From: Streptomyces sp. R41
GTDB lineage: Bacteria; Actinomycetota; Actinomycetes; Streptomycetales; Streptomycetaceae
Direction of reading: 5' to 3'
Length of the DNA: 64,000 nt
NCBI RefSeq assembly: GCF_041053055.1
Contig: NZ_CP163443.1
Coordinates: forward strand, 6,927,001 to 6,991,000
Part shown: positions 52,916-60,905 of the stretch, piece by piece
How the letters are laid out: each line of letters begins with the position of its first letter
Position numbering within the stretch: position 1 is the first letter of the stretch
Notes under the pieces: model-generated
Databases searched by the model: none
What the model was told of the DNA's origin: nothing
What the model saw: the letters and a program-made list of their open reading frames with translations, nothing else
Position numbers and translations under genes: made by a program

Positions 52916-53214
52916 GCTGCGGAGAGCCGCACGAGACGGATTGCAGTGAGGTACTCGACCATCTCTACGAGTTCCTCGACCATGAGATGCCGGACGCGGA
53001 CTGCACCAAGTTCGAGGTGCACTTCGAGGAGTGCTCCCCGTGCCTCGAGAAGTACGGCCTCGAGCAGGCCGTGAAGAAGCTGGTGAAGCGGTGCTGCGGT
53101 CATGACGACGTGCCGACGGATCTGCGCGCCAAGGTCATGGGTCGCATCGATCTGATCCGCTCCGGACAGGTCGTGCCCGAGCACGACGTGACGGCGACGC
53201 CTCAGGAGTCCTGA
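52912..53214 (+). CDS. rsrA: Zinc-containing anti-sigma factor RsrA
   Basis: A 100-residue ZAS-family redox switch that holds SigR inactive and releases it when its Cys oxidise. The residues known to matter in S. coelicolor occur at the same numbers: Cys 3, 11, 31, His 37, Cys 41, 44 and the pair Cys 61-62. The HFEECSPC block is the zinc motif HxxxCxxC. Its ATG overlaps the sigR stop, giving coupled translation. The tail '[11 protein letters not shown]' is slightly shorter than in S. coelicolor. A degenerate tandem repeat starts at its stop codon and a terminator follows. Confidence 0.95.
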   Translation: MSCGEPHETDCSEVLDHLYEFLDHEMPDADCTKFEVHFEECSPCLEKYGLEQAVKKLVKRCCGHDDVPTDLRAKVMGRIDLIRSGQVVPEHDVTATPQES

Positions 53215-53335
53215 ACTCCCGACGCCGACCGTCGAGTCCAGACACCGATCGTCTGTGCTGACGCCGATCGTCAAGCCCTGATGGCGACCGTCAGGTCGCT
53301 ACGTCGGCCGTCAACTCTTGACGGAGATCGTCCGG
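53212..53335 (+). repeat. Degenerate 20-base tandem repeat starting at the rsrA stop
   Basis: Six units of 19-21 bases beginning at 53221, 53241, 53260, 53280, 53301 and 53320. The core is GAC(G/A)CCGA(T/C)CGTC, an imperfect palindrome, followed by a variable ending in CCTGA-, GCTGA- or CTTGA-like triplets like the rsrA end TCCTGA. The same 13-base core occurs twice behind def. Confidence 0.7.
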
Positions 53336-53353
53336 TTATCACCCGAACGTGCT

Positions 53354-53380
53354 AATCCGCGGGCTCCGAGCCCGCGGATT
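53354..53380 (+). terminator. Terminator after sigR-rsrA
   Basis: A perfect 11-base inverted repeat (53354-53364 with 53370-53380) around a 5-base loop. No U-run follows. Confidence 0.65.
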
Positions 53381-53415
53381 CGGCCATACGTGTCCCCGTG
53401 GCGCCCTCGCCGCTC

Positions 53416-53421
53416 TAGGCT
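53416..53421 (+). promoter_or_regulatory. Candidate -10 box (TAGGCT) before the HD-GYP gene
   Basis: TAGGCT lies 30 bases before ATG 53452; a G-rich ribosome site (GGGGAGGGGACGAGG) is between them. Here the distance implies a leadered transcript. Confidence 0.4.
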
Positions 53422-53451
53422 CCGGAGCCTGAAGTCGGGGAGGGGACGAGG

Positions 53452-54798
53452 ATGGGGTCGGTTCCGGCGTGGGCCCGTGTGTACGTGGCCTGTGTCGTTC
53501 TCGGGGCCCTGGTCTGCCTGGCTCCCCTGCCGGACCTCCACACTCCCTGGTGGGTCGTCGCACTGCTCGCCGTGCTGTACGCCGGGTGCGAGCGGATCCC
53601 GCTGCCCCGTGGTCCCCGGGCCGCCGGTGCCCCCGGTCGCGAGGCCCCCAAAGGGATGGGCACGTTCCTCCCCGTGCTGCTGGCCGGGGCTTTTCTGCTG
53701 CCGCCGCCCGCCGCCGCGCTCGTCGCGCTGCCGGGGGCCCTGCTCGCCCCCGTGGAGCAGCGGCCGCGCCGGCTGCGCCGGATCTGGCGCGCGGCCCAGC
53801 TCGCCGTCGCGATCTGGGCGGCCTCCCGGGTGCACTGGGCGCTGGGCGGCCGTGACGCGGTGGTCGAGCACCACTTTCCGTACGCGCTCGTGCCCGCCGG
53901 GGCCGCGGTGCTCACGTTCTGCCTCGTGCTCACCGTCCTCGACGGCGGGATCCTGGCGCTCGCCGAGCGGGTGCCGGTGCGCGGCGCCTGGCACGGGCTC
54001 TTCGCGCGCTCCCTCGCGCCCGTCGCCGTGCACGGGCTCGCGGGGCTGATGATGGCGGTGCTGTGGCGCAGTCCGTACGGGCCTGTCGCCGCGTTGCTCG
54101 TGCTGTTGCCGATGTACGTGTCCTGCTGGGTGTTCGCGCAGTACCACCGGGAGCGGGCCGCCCACCAGGCCACGATTCGCGCGCTGGTCCAGGCCGTCGA
54201 CATCAAGGACGGGTACACCCGCGGGCACAGCGAGCGGGTCGGGCAGGCGTCCATGATGATCGCGCGTGAACTCGGCATGGACGACGAGCGGGTCGAAGTG
54301 CTGCGGTTCGCCGGGATTCTGCACGACGTGGGCAAACTCGGCGTTCCCACGCGGTTGCTGCGGAAGGACGGGCCGCTCACCCCCGAGGAGCGGCGGGTCA
54401 TCGAGCTGCATCCCGAGTACGGGCACGAGATGGTGCGGGGGATCGGGTTCCTCGGGGAGGCACGGTCGGCGATCCTGCATCACCATGAGCGGCTGGACGG
54501 GAGTGGGTATCCGTACGGGCTGGTGGGGAGCCAGATCCCGGAGTTCGCGCGGGTGGTGGCCGTTGCCGACGCGTTCGACGCGATGACGTCCACTCGGTCC
54601 TACCGGCGGGCCCGGCCCGTGCCCGCGGCGCTGGAGGAGCTGGACCGGTGTGCGGGGGCCCAGTTCGATCCCGGGATGGTACGGGCGCTGGCGCGGGCCC
54701 TTTCCCGGCAGGGTTGGCATCCCGCCGTCACCGCCGACAACGGTGTTTACCCGCCCGTTCCGCCCGTTTCCAGCCGGCTGGAAGGGCACCCGACATGA
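53452..54798 (+). CDS. Membrane HD-GYP-type phosphohydrolase
   Basis: A 448-residue protein with about six membrane helices in the first 230 residues and a cytoplasmic HD-GYP domain. Motifs in order: GHSERVG with His about 258, HDVGK with His-Asp about 291-292, HPEYGHEM near 322, and HHHERLDGSGYPYGL at about 342-356. The GYP triplet and metal ligands are intact, so it may hydrolyse cyclic di-GMP or a related nucleotide. It has no GGDEF or receiver partner; the membrane part may sense a signal. The C-terminal residues 'PPVPPVSSRLEGHP' are encoded by a repeat that recurs in the next gene. The downstream HD gene overlaps by ATGA. Confidence 0.85.
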   Translation: MGSVPAWARVYVACVVLGALVCLAPLPDLHTPWWVVALLAVLYAGCERIPLPRGPRAAGAPGREAPKGMGTFLPVLLAGAFLLPPPAAALVALPGALLAPVEQRPRRLRRIWRAAQLAVAIWAASRVHWALGGRDAVVEHHFPYALVPAGAAVLTFCLVLTVLDGGILALAERVPVRGAWHGLFARSLAPVAVHGLAGLMMAVLWRSPYGPVAALLVLLPMYVSCWVFAQYHRERAAHQATIRALVQAVDIKDGYTRGHSERVGQASMMIARELGMDDERVEVLRFAGILHDVGKLGVPTRLLRKDGPLTPEERRVIELHPEYGHEMVRGIGFLGEARSAILHHHERLDGSGYPYGLVGSQIPEFARVVAVADAFDAMTSTRSYRRARPVPAALEELDRCAGAQFDPGMVRALARALSRQGWHPAVTADNGVYPPVPPVSSRLEGHPT

Positions 54799-54866
54799 GT
54801 ACCGCCGCGTCGCGGCGGAGCTTTCCCGCCCGTTCCGCCCGTTTCCGGTTGGCCGGAAAGGCGCCC
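54750..54866 (+). repeat. Direct repeat across the junction of the two HD genes
   Basis: CCCGCCCGTTCCGCCCGTTT plus CC occurs at 54750-54771 and again, identically, at 54825-54846, 75 bases apart. The following 20 bases of each copy are also similar (AGCCGGCTGG against GGTTGGCCGG). Copy 1 encodes the end of the first protein and copy 2 the N-terminus of the second. Confidence 0.85.
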
Positions 54867-56093
54867 AGAGCCCTCACCCTCGTGCGTGCTGTCGCCCTCG
54901 CCCTCGCCCTCCTCTCCCTCGCCGTCTCCCTCTGGACCGGCCTCGACGAACGCGGCATCGCCCTCGCCTTCGGTCTCCTCATCGCCCTTGGCGAGCTCAC
55001 CCGCTGGAGCGGTGCCGAGGAGCGGGAGACCGCTCCGCTGGGGGCCGCGGGGGCGCTGTCGTACGCCCTGCTGGGGGAGCAGGCCGGGCAGCCCACGCAT
55101 CACGGTGCGGCCCAGGTCGTCGCCGTCGTCACCGCGGCCGCGCTCCTGGGGTGCGTGCCCCATGTCGCCGGCGGACGGGGCCCGACCATCGACCACCTCA
55201 CCCGGCGGATACTGACCGTCGGGTTCGCCGCCGTCTGCTTCCAACCCCTTTACAATCAGGGGAGGTTGCACGAGTGGAGCGGCCCCGCGTACGCCCTGCT
55301 GCTGGTCGCGCTGCTCGTGCTCACCGCGCTGTGCGACGCCGTGCTCGCGGCGGCGATGGCGCACTCGCGCACCCGGTGGCCGTTCGGGCCGCTGCTGCGG
55401 GACGAGCTGCGGTCCATGCTCGGCATCGGGTCGGCGGTGTGCGCGACCGGGGCCGTGATGTCGCTCGCGGTCGCCGTGGTCGGGCTCTGGGCCCTGCCCG
55501 TCTTCTCGCTGCCCCTGCTGCTCACCCAGCTGTCCTTCCGGCGCTATGCGGGCGTGCGGGTCACCTACCGGCAGACCATCGCCTCCCTCGCTCGGGCGAC
55601 CGAGATAGCCGGGTACACGCCCGCCGGTCATGCCCGGCGGGTGGCCGCGCTCAGCAGTGCGGTCGGGCGGGAGCTGGGGCTTTCCGAGCCCGAACTGACG
55701 GTCCTGGAGTACGCGGCGCTCATGCACGACATCGGGCAGCTGAGCCTTGTCGATCCCGTCCCCGCCGGGGCCACCGCAGTGCTCCCCGCCGAAGAGCAGC
55801 GGCGGATAGCTCTCCTCGGCGGTGCCGTCGTACGCCAGACCGGCGTGGATGCCGAGGTCGCCGTGGTGGTGGAGCGGCAGGCCGACCCGTACCGGGAGCA
55901 GCCGGTCACCGCGCGGATCGTACGGGCCGTGAACGCATACGAGGAGATGGCCAGGGAAGCAGGGCCGGGAGGACCGCTCACCGCCCTGGAGAAGCTGCGT
56001 CTCGCGACCGCCCGCGACTATCAGCCGGAGGTCGTGGAGTCGCTGGCCAGGGTCCTGTTGCGGGGCGGCCTTACGCTGCCCCAGGCTGGGTAA
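54795..56093 (+). CDS. Membrane protein with degenerate HD domain
   Basis: A 432-residue paralogue-like partner of the preceding protein: several N-terminal helices then an HD domain. The first motif GHARRVAAL with His about 278 and MHDIGQ near 310 are present, but the HHERxDGxGYP part is replaced by 'VVVERQADPYREQP', so the GYP signature is lost. It is likely catalytically altered or inactive and may regulate its partner. ATG 54795 overlaps the upstream TGA, so the genes are coupled. The N-terminal 'FPARSARFRLAGKAP' derives from the repeat shared with the upstream gene end. Confidence 0.75.
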   Translation: MSTAASRRSFPARSARFRLAGKAPRALTLVRAVALALALLSLAVSLWTGLDERGIALAFGLLIALGELTRWSGAEERETAPLGAAGALSYALLGEQAGQPTHHGAAQVVAVVTAAALLGCVPHVAGGRGPTIDHLTRRILTVGFAAVCFQPLYNQGRLHEWSGPAYALLLVALLVLTALCDAVLAAAMAHSRTRWPFGPLLRDELRSMLGIGSAVCATGAVMSLAVAVVGLWALPVFSLPLLLTQLSFRRYAGVRVTYRQTIASLARATEIAGYTPAGHARRVAALSSAVGRELGLSEPELTVLEYAALMHDIGQLSLVDPVPAGATAVLPAEEQRRIALLGGAVVRQTGVDAEVAVVVERQADPYREQPVTARIVRAVNAYEEMAREAGPGGPLTALEKLRLATARDYQPEVVESLARVLLRGGLTLPQAG

Positions 56094-56246
56094 CCCATGG
56101 GTAATGAGCGCCCGTCCGACGGTACGTGGTTGGATGCGAGGAAGAGGGTGTTCGGGGGCACGGGCCAGCCCGGGGCTGCGCTGTCTTCAAGGGACTCTTC
56201 AAGGGACCGGCAGGCGGGAAACGCAAGGAACTGGCAGGCGGGAATC

Positions 56247-57227
56247 GTGAGGATCTTCGGCAAGGGACGACACCGGCCCTCCGCCTCATGGCGGCAGGCC
56301 ACCGACCGTGCGTTCACGCTGATCGGCGACGGCCGGTACGAGGACGCGGGAGCGCTGCTGACGCGCGCCGCGGACCTGGAGCCTTGGCTGTCCGAGTCCT
56401 GGTTCAACCTGGCCCTGCTGCACAAGTTCCGGCACGACTGGGAGCAGGCACGGGCGGCGGGCCTCAGGGCCGTCGCGCTGCTCGACCGCGAGACCGGGGC
56501 GCCCGACTGGTGGAACGTGGGCATCGCGGCCACCGCCCTGCAGGACTGGCCGCTGGCCCGGCGCGCCTGGCAGGCGTACGGGCTGCGGGTGCCCGGCGGC
56601 GCCGCGGTCTCCGGGGAACCGGTGGGCATGGACCTCGGCAGCGCGGCCGTACGGCTGTCGCCCGAGGGCGAGGCCGAGGTGGTGTGGGGGCGCAGGCTCG
56701 ACCCCGCCCGCGTCGAGGTGCTGTCCATTCCGCTGCCGTCCTCCGGGCGGCGCTGGGGCGAGGTCGTGCTGCACGACGGTGTCCCGCACGGTGAGCGGAC
56801 CACCGCTGCCGGGCACGCCTACCCCGTCTTCGACGAGATCGAGCTGTGGGCGCCGTCACCGGTGCCTACCTGGGTGGTCCTCCTCGAGGCGGCCACCGAG
56901 GACGACCGGGACGCGCTGGAGCAGCTCGCCGCCGATGCCGGCTTCGCCGCCGAGGACTGGTCGTCCTCCGTACGGCTGCTCTGTCGGATGTGCTCCGAGT
57001 CGCGGATGCCGTCCGACGAGGGCGACGGCGAGCACCTGGACCCGCACGACCACAGCGAGCCCGGCCATCCGGGGCCGCTCGGCCACCGCACCGACGGGCA
57101 GCTGTGGGTGCCCGAGCGGGAGTGCGGGGTGGCTGCGCCGGCCTCGCTGGTGCGCGGCCTGCTGGACGGGTGGGTCGCGGACAGCCCGGATTCCCGCGAC
57201 TGGCGGGACCTCGAAGAGGTCTGTTAG
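56247..57227 (+). CDS. TPR-type protein, conserved in Streptomyces
   Basis: A 326-residue soluble protein. Residues about 12-110 form helix pairs like tetratricopeptide repeats ('AFTLIGDGRYEDAGALLTRA', 'ESWFNLALLHKFRHDWEQAR'), and the rest is a beta-rich domain ('AEVVWGRRLDPARVEVL'). An acidic His-rich loop ('DEGDGEHLDPHDHSEPGHPG') near 255 may bind metal. GTG 56247 is preferred because the conserved part begins there. The frame opens at ATG 56097, only 3 bases after the previous stop, and could add 50 residues, but that portion contains short repeats (GGCAGGCGGGAA twice) and looks non-coding. Function is unknown. Confidence 0.7.
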   Translation: MRIFGKGRHRPSASWRQATDRAFTLIGDGRYEDAGALLTRAADLEPWLSESWFNLALLHKFRHDWEQARAAGLRAVALLDRETGAPDWWNVGIAATALQDWPLARRAWQAYGLRVPGGAAVSGEPVGMDLGSAAVRLSPEGEAEVVWGRRLDPARVEVLSIPLPSSGRRWGEVVLHDGVPHGERTTAAGHAYPVFDEIELWAPSPVPTWVVLLEAATEDDRDALEQLAADAGFAAEDWSSSVRLLCRMCSESRMPSDEGDGEHLDPHDHSEPGHPGPLGHRTDGQLWVPERECGVAAPASLVRGLLDGWVADSPDSRDWRDLEEVC

Positions 57228-57319
57228 CAGCAGAGGGCCGCGGACGGTCCACGGAGGTCTGCCGACGGTCGCCGGCCGGACGTCCGAGGATCGCCGGGAA
57301 GCCACCCGGCCGCTCCCCG

Positions 57320-57325
57320 TAGGCT
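57320..57325 (+). promoter_or_regulatory. Candidate -10 box (TAGGCT) of def
   Basis: TAGGCT lies 46 bases before ATG 57372. Its transcript would include the ribosome site AGGAAGG at about 57353. No clear -35 is visible. Confidence 0.4.
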
Positions 57326-57371
57326 GTACTCGCAGAATTTCCCATGGTTTGCAGGAAGGCATACGTCGGTC

Positions 57372-58022
57372 ATGGCGCAGCAGGACACCGATCAGCAGCA
57401 CGCGGGCGTGCTCCCCGTGGACGACGAGGGCTTCGTCATCGACACCGAGGACTGCGAGGAGCGTGAGGAGGCCTACCGCGCGCGCGGCACCTCGCGGCCG
57501 ATCACGGTCGTCGGGAACCCGGTGCTGCACAAGGAGTGCAAGGACGTCACCGAGTTCGGGGACGAGCTGGACCAGCTGGTCGCCGACATGTTCGCCAGCC
57601 AGCGCACCGCCGAAGGCGTGGGCCTGGCCGCCAACCAGATCGGCGTCGACCTGAAGGTCTTCGTCTACGACTGCATGGACGACGAGGGCAAGCGGCACGT
57701 GGGCGTCGTCTGCAACCCCGTGCTCGTCGAGCTGCCCGCCGAGCAGCGCCGCCTGGACGACAGCAACGAGGGCTGCCTCTCGGTGCCGACCGCGTACGCG
57801 CCGCTGGCCCGCCCCGACTACGCCGAGGTCACCGGGCAGGACGAGAAGGGCAACCCGATCAAGGTGCGCGGCACGGGCTACTTCGCCCGCTGCCTGCAGC
57901 ACGAGACGGACCATCTGTACGGCTACCTGTACATCGACCGGCTCTCCAAGCGCGAGCGCAAGGACGCGCTGCGGCAGATGGCCGAGAACGAGCCCCGCTA
58001 CCCGATCGTGGCGAACGGCTGA
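57372..58022 (+). CDS. def: Peptide deformylase
   Basis: A 216-residue deformylase that removes the N-formyl group from nascent proteins. All three motifs are present: [10 protein letters not shown] near 82-91, EGCLSVP with metal Cys about 135, and QHETDHLYG with His about 177 and 181 and catalytic Glu 178. A 35-residue acidic N-terminal extension distinguishes the actinobacterial form. AGGAAGG precedes the start. The 3' end, including the stop, is repeated in tandem in the DNA behind it (33-base units), and a long hairpin terminator follows. Initiator tRNA genes of the same pathway are in the window, but not nearby. Confidence 0.94.
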   Translation: MAQQDTDQQHAGVLPVDDEGFVIDTEDCEEREEAYRARGTSRPITVVGNPVLHKECKDVTEFGDELDQLVADMFASQRTAEGVGLAANQIGVDLKVFVYDCMDDEGKRHVGVVCNPVLVELPAEQRRLDDSNEGCLSVPTAYAPLARPDYAEVTGQDEKGNPIKVRGTGYFARCLQHETDHLYGYLYIDRLSKRERKDALRQMAENEPRYPIVANG

Positions 58023-58093
58023 GACGTGACGGTGACTGTCCTCGCGAACGACTGAGACGTGACGGCGACCGTCCTCGCGAACGACTGAGACAG
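58011..58093 (+). repeat. 33-base tandem repeat of the def 3' end
   Basis: Units 58011-58043, 58044-58076 and a partial one 58077-58093. Each starts GCGAACG(G/A)CTGAGAC and so repeats the last codons and stop of def. Units one and two differ at three positions. They contain the 13-mer GACGGTGACTGTC or GACGGCGACCGTC, matching the rsrA array core. Confidence 0.9.
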
Positions 58094-58134
58094 AAAATGA
58101 CAGGTGGGGCTCGCAGCGTCTTGTGAGCTTGCTC

Positions 58135-58177
58135 GAACGGCGCCTGGTCAGGGAACCCTCCTGACCAGGCGCCGTTC
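58135..58177 (+). terminator. Terminator after def
   Basis: A perfect 18-base inverted repeat (58135-58152 with 58160-58177) around a 7-base loop, 112 bases after the def stop. Confidence 0.85.
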
Positions 58178-58396
58178 GTGTGTACGTCGCACGTTCGATC
58201 CCTTGTGCTCCTCTTGTGATCCATATTCAGTCACACAAGGGGAGATTCTCGGCACCATGGGGTAGTGAGTGGAGCAAATCCGTTCCCAGAACGGTCAGTT
58301 GTGGTGCTGAATGGGAAGTGCGGGGATACGCAACGGCGCACGCCCGGCACAGCGGGAGGGGTGTAGCGCCAGCAGGCGGCTGAGAGGGGTTTGTTC
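58178..58396 (+). other. Upstream region of the albaflavenone operon
   Basis: 219 bases without a gene. A perfect palindrome CCGTTC-CCA-GAACGG is found at 58280-58294, 103 bases before the terpene synthase start, and may be a regulator site. GATACG at 58325-58330 could be a -10 box. GAGAGGGG at 58382-58389 is the ribosome site. Confidence 0.45.
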
Positions 58397-59482
58397 GTGC
58401 ATGCTTTCTCACACGGCACTTCATCGACACCGACAGCGGTCGCGGTTCCACCGGCGCTCTCTCTTCCGGTGATCGAGGCGGCGTTTCCCCGTCAACTGCA
58501 CCCGTATTGGCCCAGGCTCCAGGAGAAGACCAGGACCTGGCTCCTCGAAAAACGGCTCATGCCGGCGGACAAGGTCGAGGAATATGCCGACGGCTTGTGC
58601 TACACGGACCTCATGGCGGGCTACTACATTGGCGCCCCCGACGAGGTCATGCAGGCGATAGCGGACTACAGCGCGTGGTTCTTCGTCTGGGACGACCGCC
58701 ACGACCGCGACGTCATCCACGGCCGCACCGAGGCCTGGCGGAGGCTCAGGTTCCAGCTGCACGCGGCCCTCGACTCCCCCAGGGACCATCTGCATCACCA
58801 GGATCCCCTGGTCGCGGGGTTCGCGGACAGCATGGTGCGGCTGTACTCGTTCCTCAGCAAGAAGTGGAACGAGCGGTTCGCGCTCCACTTCCACGCGGTG
58901 ATCGAGGCGTACGACCGGGAGTTCCAAAACCGCGCCTCTGGCACCGTTCCCACGGTCGAGGAATATCTCGAACTCCGCAGGCTGACGTTCGCGCACTGGA
59001 TCTGGACCGACCTTCTGGAACCCAGCGCGGGGTACGAACTCCCCACCGCGGTGCGGAATCACCCCGCATATCGGAGGGCGGCACTGCTCAGCCAGGAATT
59101 CGCCGCCTGGTACAACGACCTGTGCTCGCTCCCGAAGGAAATCGCGGGCGACGAAGTCCACAATCTCGGAATCAGTCTCATTCACCATGAGGGGCTGACT
59201 CTCGAAGAGGCCGTCACGGAAGTGCGGCGGCGGGTCGAGGAATCCATCCATGAATTCTGCGTCGCCGAAAAGGGCGTATTACGGCTCGCCGACACCCTCG
59301 CGGACGGGACCGTGCGGGGCAAGGAATGCAGCATCGCCGTGAAGGCGTGCCTCGGCAATATGCGGAACTGGTTCAGCTCCGTGTACTGGTTCCACCACGA
59401 GTCGGGCCGGTACATGGTCGACAGCTGGGACGACCGCTCCACACCCCCGTACGTCAACAATGAAGCGGCAGGTGAGAAATGA
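58397..59482 (+). CDS. cyc1: Epi-isozizaene synthase (sesquiterpene cyclase)
   Basis: A 361-residue class I terpene synthase that cyclises farnesyl diphosphate to (+)-epi-isozizaene, the first step of albaflavenone biosynthesis. It agrees with the S. coelicolor enzyme in length and nearly throughout, especially '[16 protein letters not shown]' and '[20 protein letters not shown]'. The metal motif is DDRHD with Asp about 99, and the NSE triad is NDLCSLPKE with Asn about 240, Ser 244 and Glu 248. The start GTG 58397 gives the usual length; TTG 58391 is possible. The P450 gene overlaps it by ATGA, so both proteins are made from one transcript. Confidence 0.95.
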   Translation: MHAFSHGTSSTPTAVAVPPALSLPVIEAAFPRQLHPYWPRLQEKTRTWLLEKRLMPADKVEEYADGLCYTDLMAGYYIGAPDEVMQAIADYSAWFFVWDDRHDRDVIHGRTEAWRRLRFQLHAALDSPRDHLHHQDPLVAGFADSMVRLYSFLSKKWNERFALHFHAVIEAYDREFQNRASGTVPTVEEYLELRRLTFAHWIWTDLLEPSAGYELPTAVRNHPAYRRAALLSQEFAAWYNDLCSLPKEIAGDEVHNLGISLIHHEGLTLEEAVTEVRRRVEESIHEFCVAEKGVLRLADTLADGTVRGKECSIAVKACLGNMRNWFSSVYWFHHESGRYMVDSWDDRSTPPYVNNEAAGEK

Positions 59483-60849
59483 CCGTCGAGTCTGTGCGGC
59501 CCGAGGTGCCTGAGACGCTGGAGTTGTCCACCCCGCCCCTCGCGGGAGGAGGCGTGCCGGGTCTCGGCCACGGCTGGAAACTGGTCCGCGACCCGCTGGG
59601 CTTCCTGGCCCAGCTACGCGACCACGGCGACGTCGTCCGGCTCAAGCTGGGCCCCAAGACGGTGTACGCCATCACCACCCCCGCGCTCACCGGGGCGCTG
59701 GCGCTCAACCCCGACTACGAGATCGGCGGCCCGCTGTGGGAGTCCCTCGAGGGGCTGCTCGGCAAGAAGGGGGTCGCGACCGCCAACGGGCCGCAGCACC
59801 GGCGCCAGCGGCGGACGATCCAGCCCGCGTTCCGGGCCGACATCATCCACGAGTACGGCCCGATCATGGAGGAGGAGGCGCGCGCGTTCGCGGCGCGCAT
59901 GGTGCCGGGGGAGACGATCGACTGCACGTCGGAGTCGTTCCGCGTCGCCGTCCGCATCGCGGCCCGCTGTCTGCTGCGCGGCCAGTTCATGGACGAGCGG
60001 GCCGAGCGGCTGAGCATCGCGCTCGGCGCCGTGTTCCGCGGGATGTACCGGCGCATGGTGATCCCGGCCGGGCCGCTCTATCGGCTGCCGCTTCCGTCCC
60101 ACCGCCAATTCGACCGAGCATTGGCCGATTTGCATGACCTCGTCGACGAGATCATCGACGAGCGGCGGGCATCTGGTCAAAAGCCGGACGATTTGCTGAC
60201 GGCATTGCTGGAGGCGAAGGACGACAACGGCGACCCCATCGACGAACAGGAGATCCACGACCAAGTCGTAGCAATACTCACCCCCGGCAGCGAAACCATC
60301 GCGTCCACGATCATGTGGCTCCTGCAAGTCCTCACCGAACACCCGGAACAGGCGGACAAGGTGAGCAAGGAGGTCGAATCCGTCGCGGGCGACCGGCCCG
60401 TCGGATTCGACGACGTCCGGAAGCTGTCGCACACGAACAATGTCGTCGTCGAGGCGATGCGTTTGCGCCCCGCCGTATGGATATTGACGCGGCGCACGGT
60501 GACCGAAACCGAGCTGGGCGGCTATCGCATTCCGGCCGGTGCCGACATCGTCTACAGCCCGTTCGCGATCCAGCGCGATCCCCGGTCGTACCAGGAGCAC
60601 CTGGATTTCGACCCCGACCGCTGGCTTCCGGAACGGTCCAAGGACATACCGAAGTACGCGATGCGCCCGTTCAGCGTGGGCAACCGGAAGTGCCCCAGTG
60701 ACCACTTCTCGATGGCCCAGCTCAGTCTGATCACGGCGACCGTGGCGTCCCGGTGGCGCTTCGAGCAGGTGTCGGGCTCCAACGACGCGACCCGTGTCGG
60801 CATCACCCTGCGACCGCACAAGCTGCTGCTGAAGGCCCAGCCGCGCTGA
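59479..60849 (+). CDS. Cytochrome P450 CYP170A1-type (albaflavenone synthase)
   Basis: A 456-residue P450 that oxidises epi-isozizaene in two steps, via albaflavenol, to albaflavenone. The haem segment is [13 protein letters not shown] with Cys about 405. The K-helix E-x-x-R is '[13 protein letters not shown]'. The I-helix reads [11 protein letters not shown], with Ser-Glu-Thr at the oxygen-activation site as in the S. coelicolor protein. That protein has also been reported to have a second terpene synthase activity; the acidic stretch [16 protein letters not shown] near 235 that fits this is present. Its ATG overlaps the stop of the cyclase. No ferredoxin gene is near, so redox partners must come from elsewhere. 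Confidence 0.93.
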   Translation: MTVESVRPEVPETLELSTPPLAGGGVPGLGHGWKLVRDPLGFLAQLRDHGDVVRLKLGPKTVYAITTPALTGALALNPDYEIGGPLWESLEGLLGKKGVATANGPQHRRQRRTIQPAFRADIIHEYGPIMEEEARAFAARMVPGETIDCTSESFRVAVRIAARCLLRGQFMDERAERLSIALGAVFRGMYRRMVIPAGPLYRLPLPSHRQFDRALADLHDLVDEIIDERRASGQKPDDLLTALLEAKDDNGDPIDEQEIHDQVVAILTPGSETIASTIMWLLQVLTEHPEQADKVSKEVESVAGDRPVGFDDVRKLSHTNNVVVEAMRLRPAVWILTRRTVTETELGGYRIPAGADIVYSPFAIQRDPRSYQEHLDFDPDRWLPERSKDIPKYAMRPFSVGNRKCPSDHFSMAQLSLITATVASRWRFEQVSGSNDATRVGITLRPHKLLLKAQPR

Positions 60850-60864
60850 CCGTGCGTGCCTACT

Positions 60865-60905
60865 GGCGCACGTTCAGGCCGCCCGCGGGCCCCTGAACGT
60901 GCGCC
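60865..60905. terminator. Terminator between CYP170A1 and the AraC-type gene
   Basis: A perfect 14-base inverted repeat (60865-60878 with 60892-60905) around 13 bases. Its right half lies within the last codons of the minus-strand AraC-type gene, so it can serve both convergent genes. Confidence 0.75.

Noticed and set aside
57296..57322. GGGAAG before def as a SigR promoter
   Set aside because: At 18 bases downstream the sequence is TAG, not GTT; only a housekeeping-type -10 is plausible.
58151..58177. GGGAAC...GTT as another SigR promoter
   Set aside because: The spacer is 17 bases and the sequence lies within the def terminator hairpin, so it is explained by that structure.
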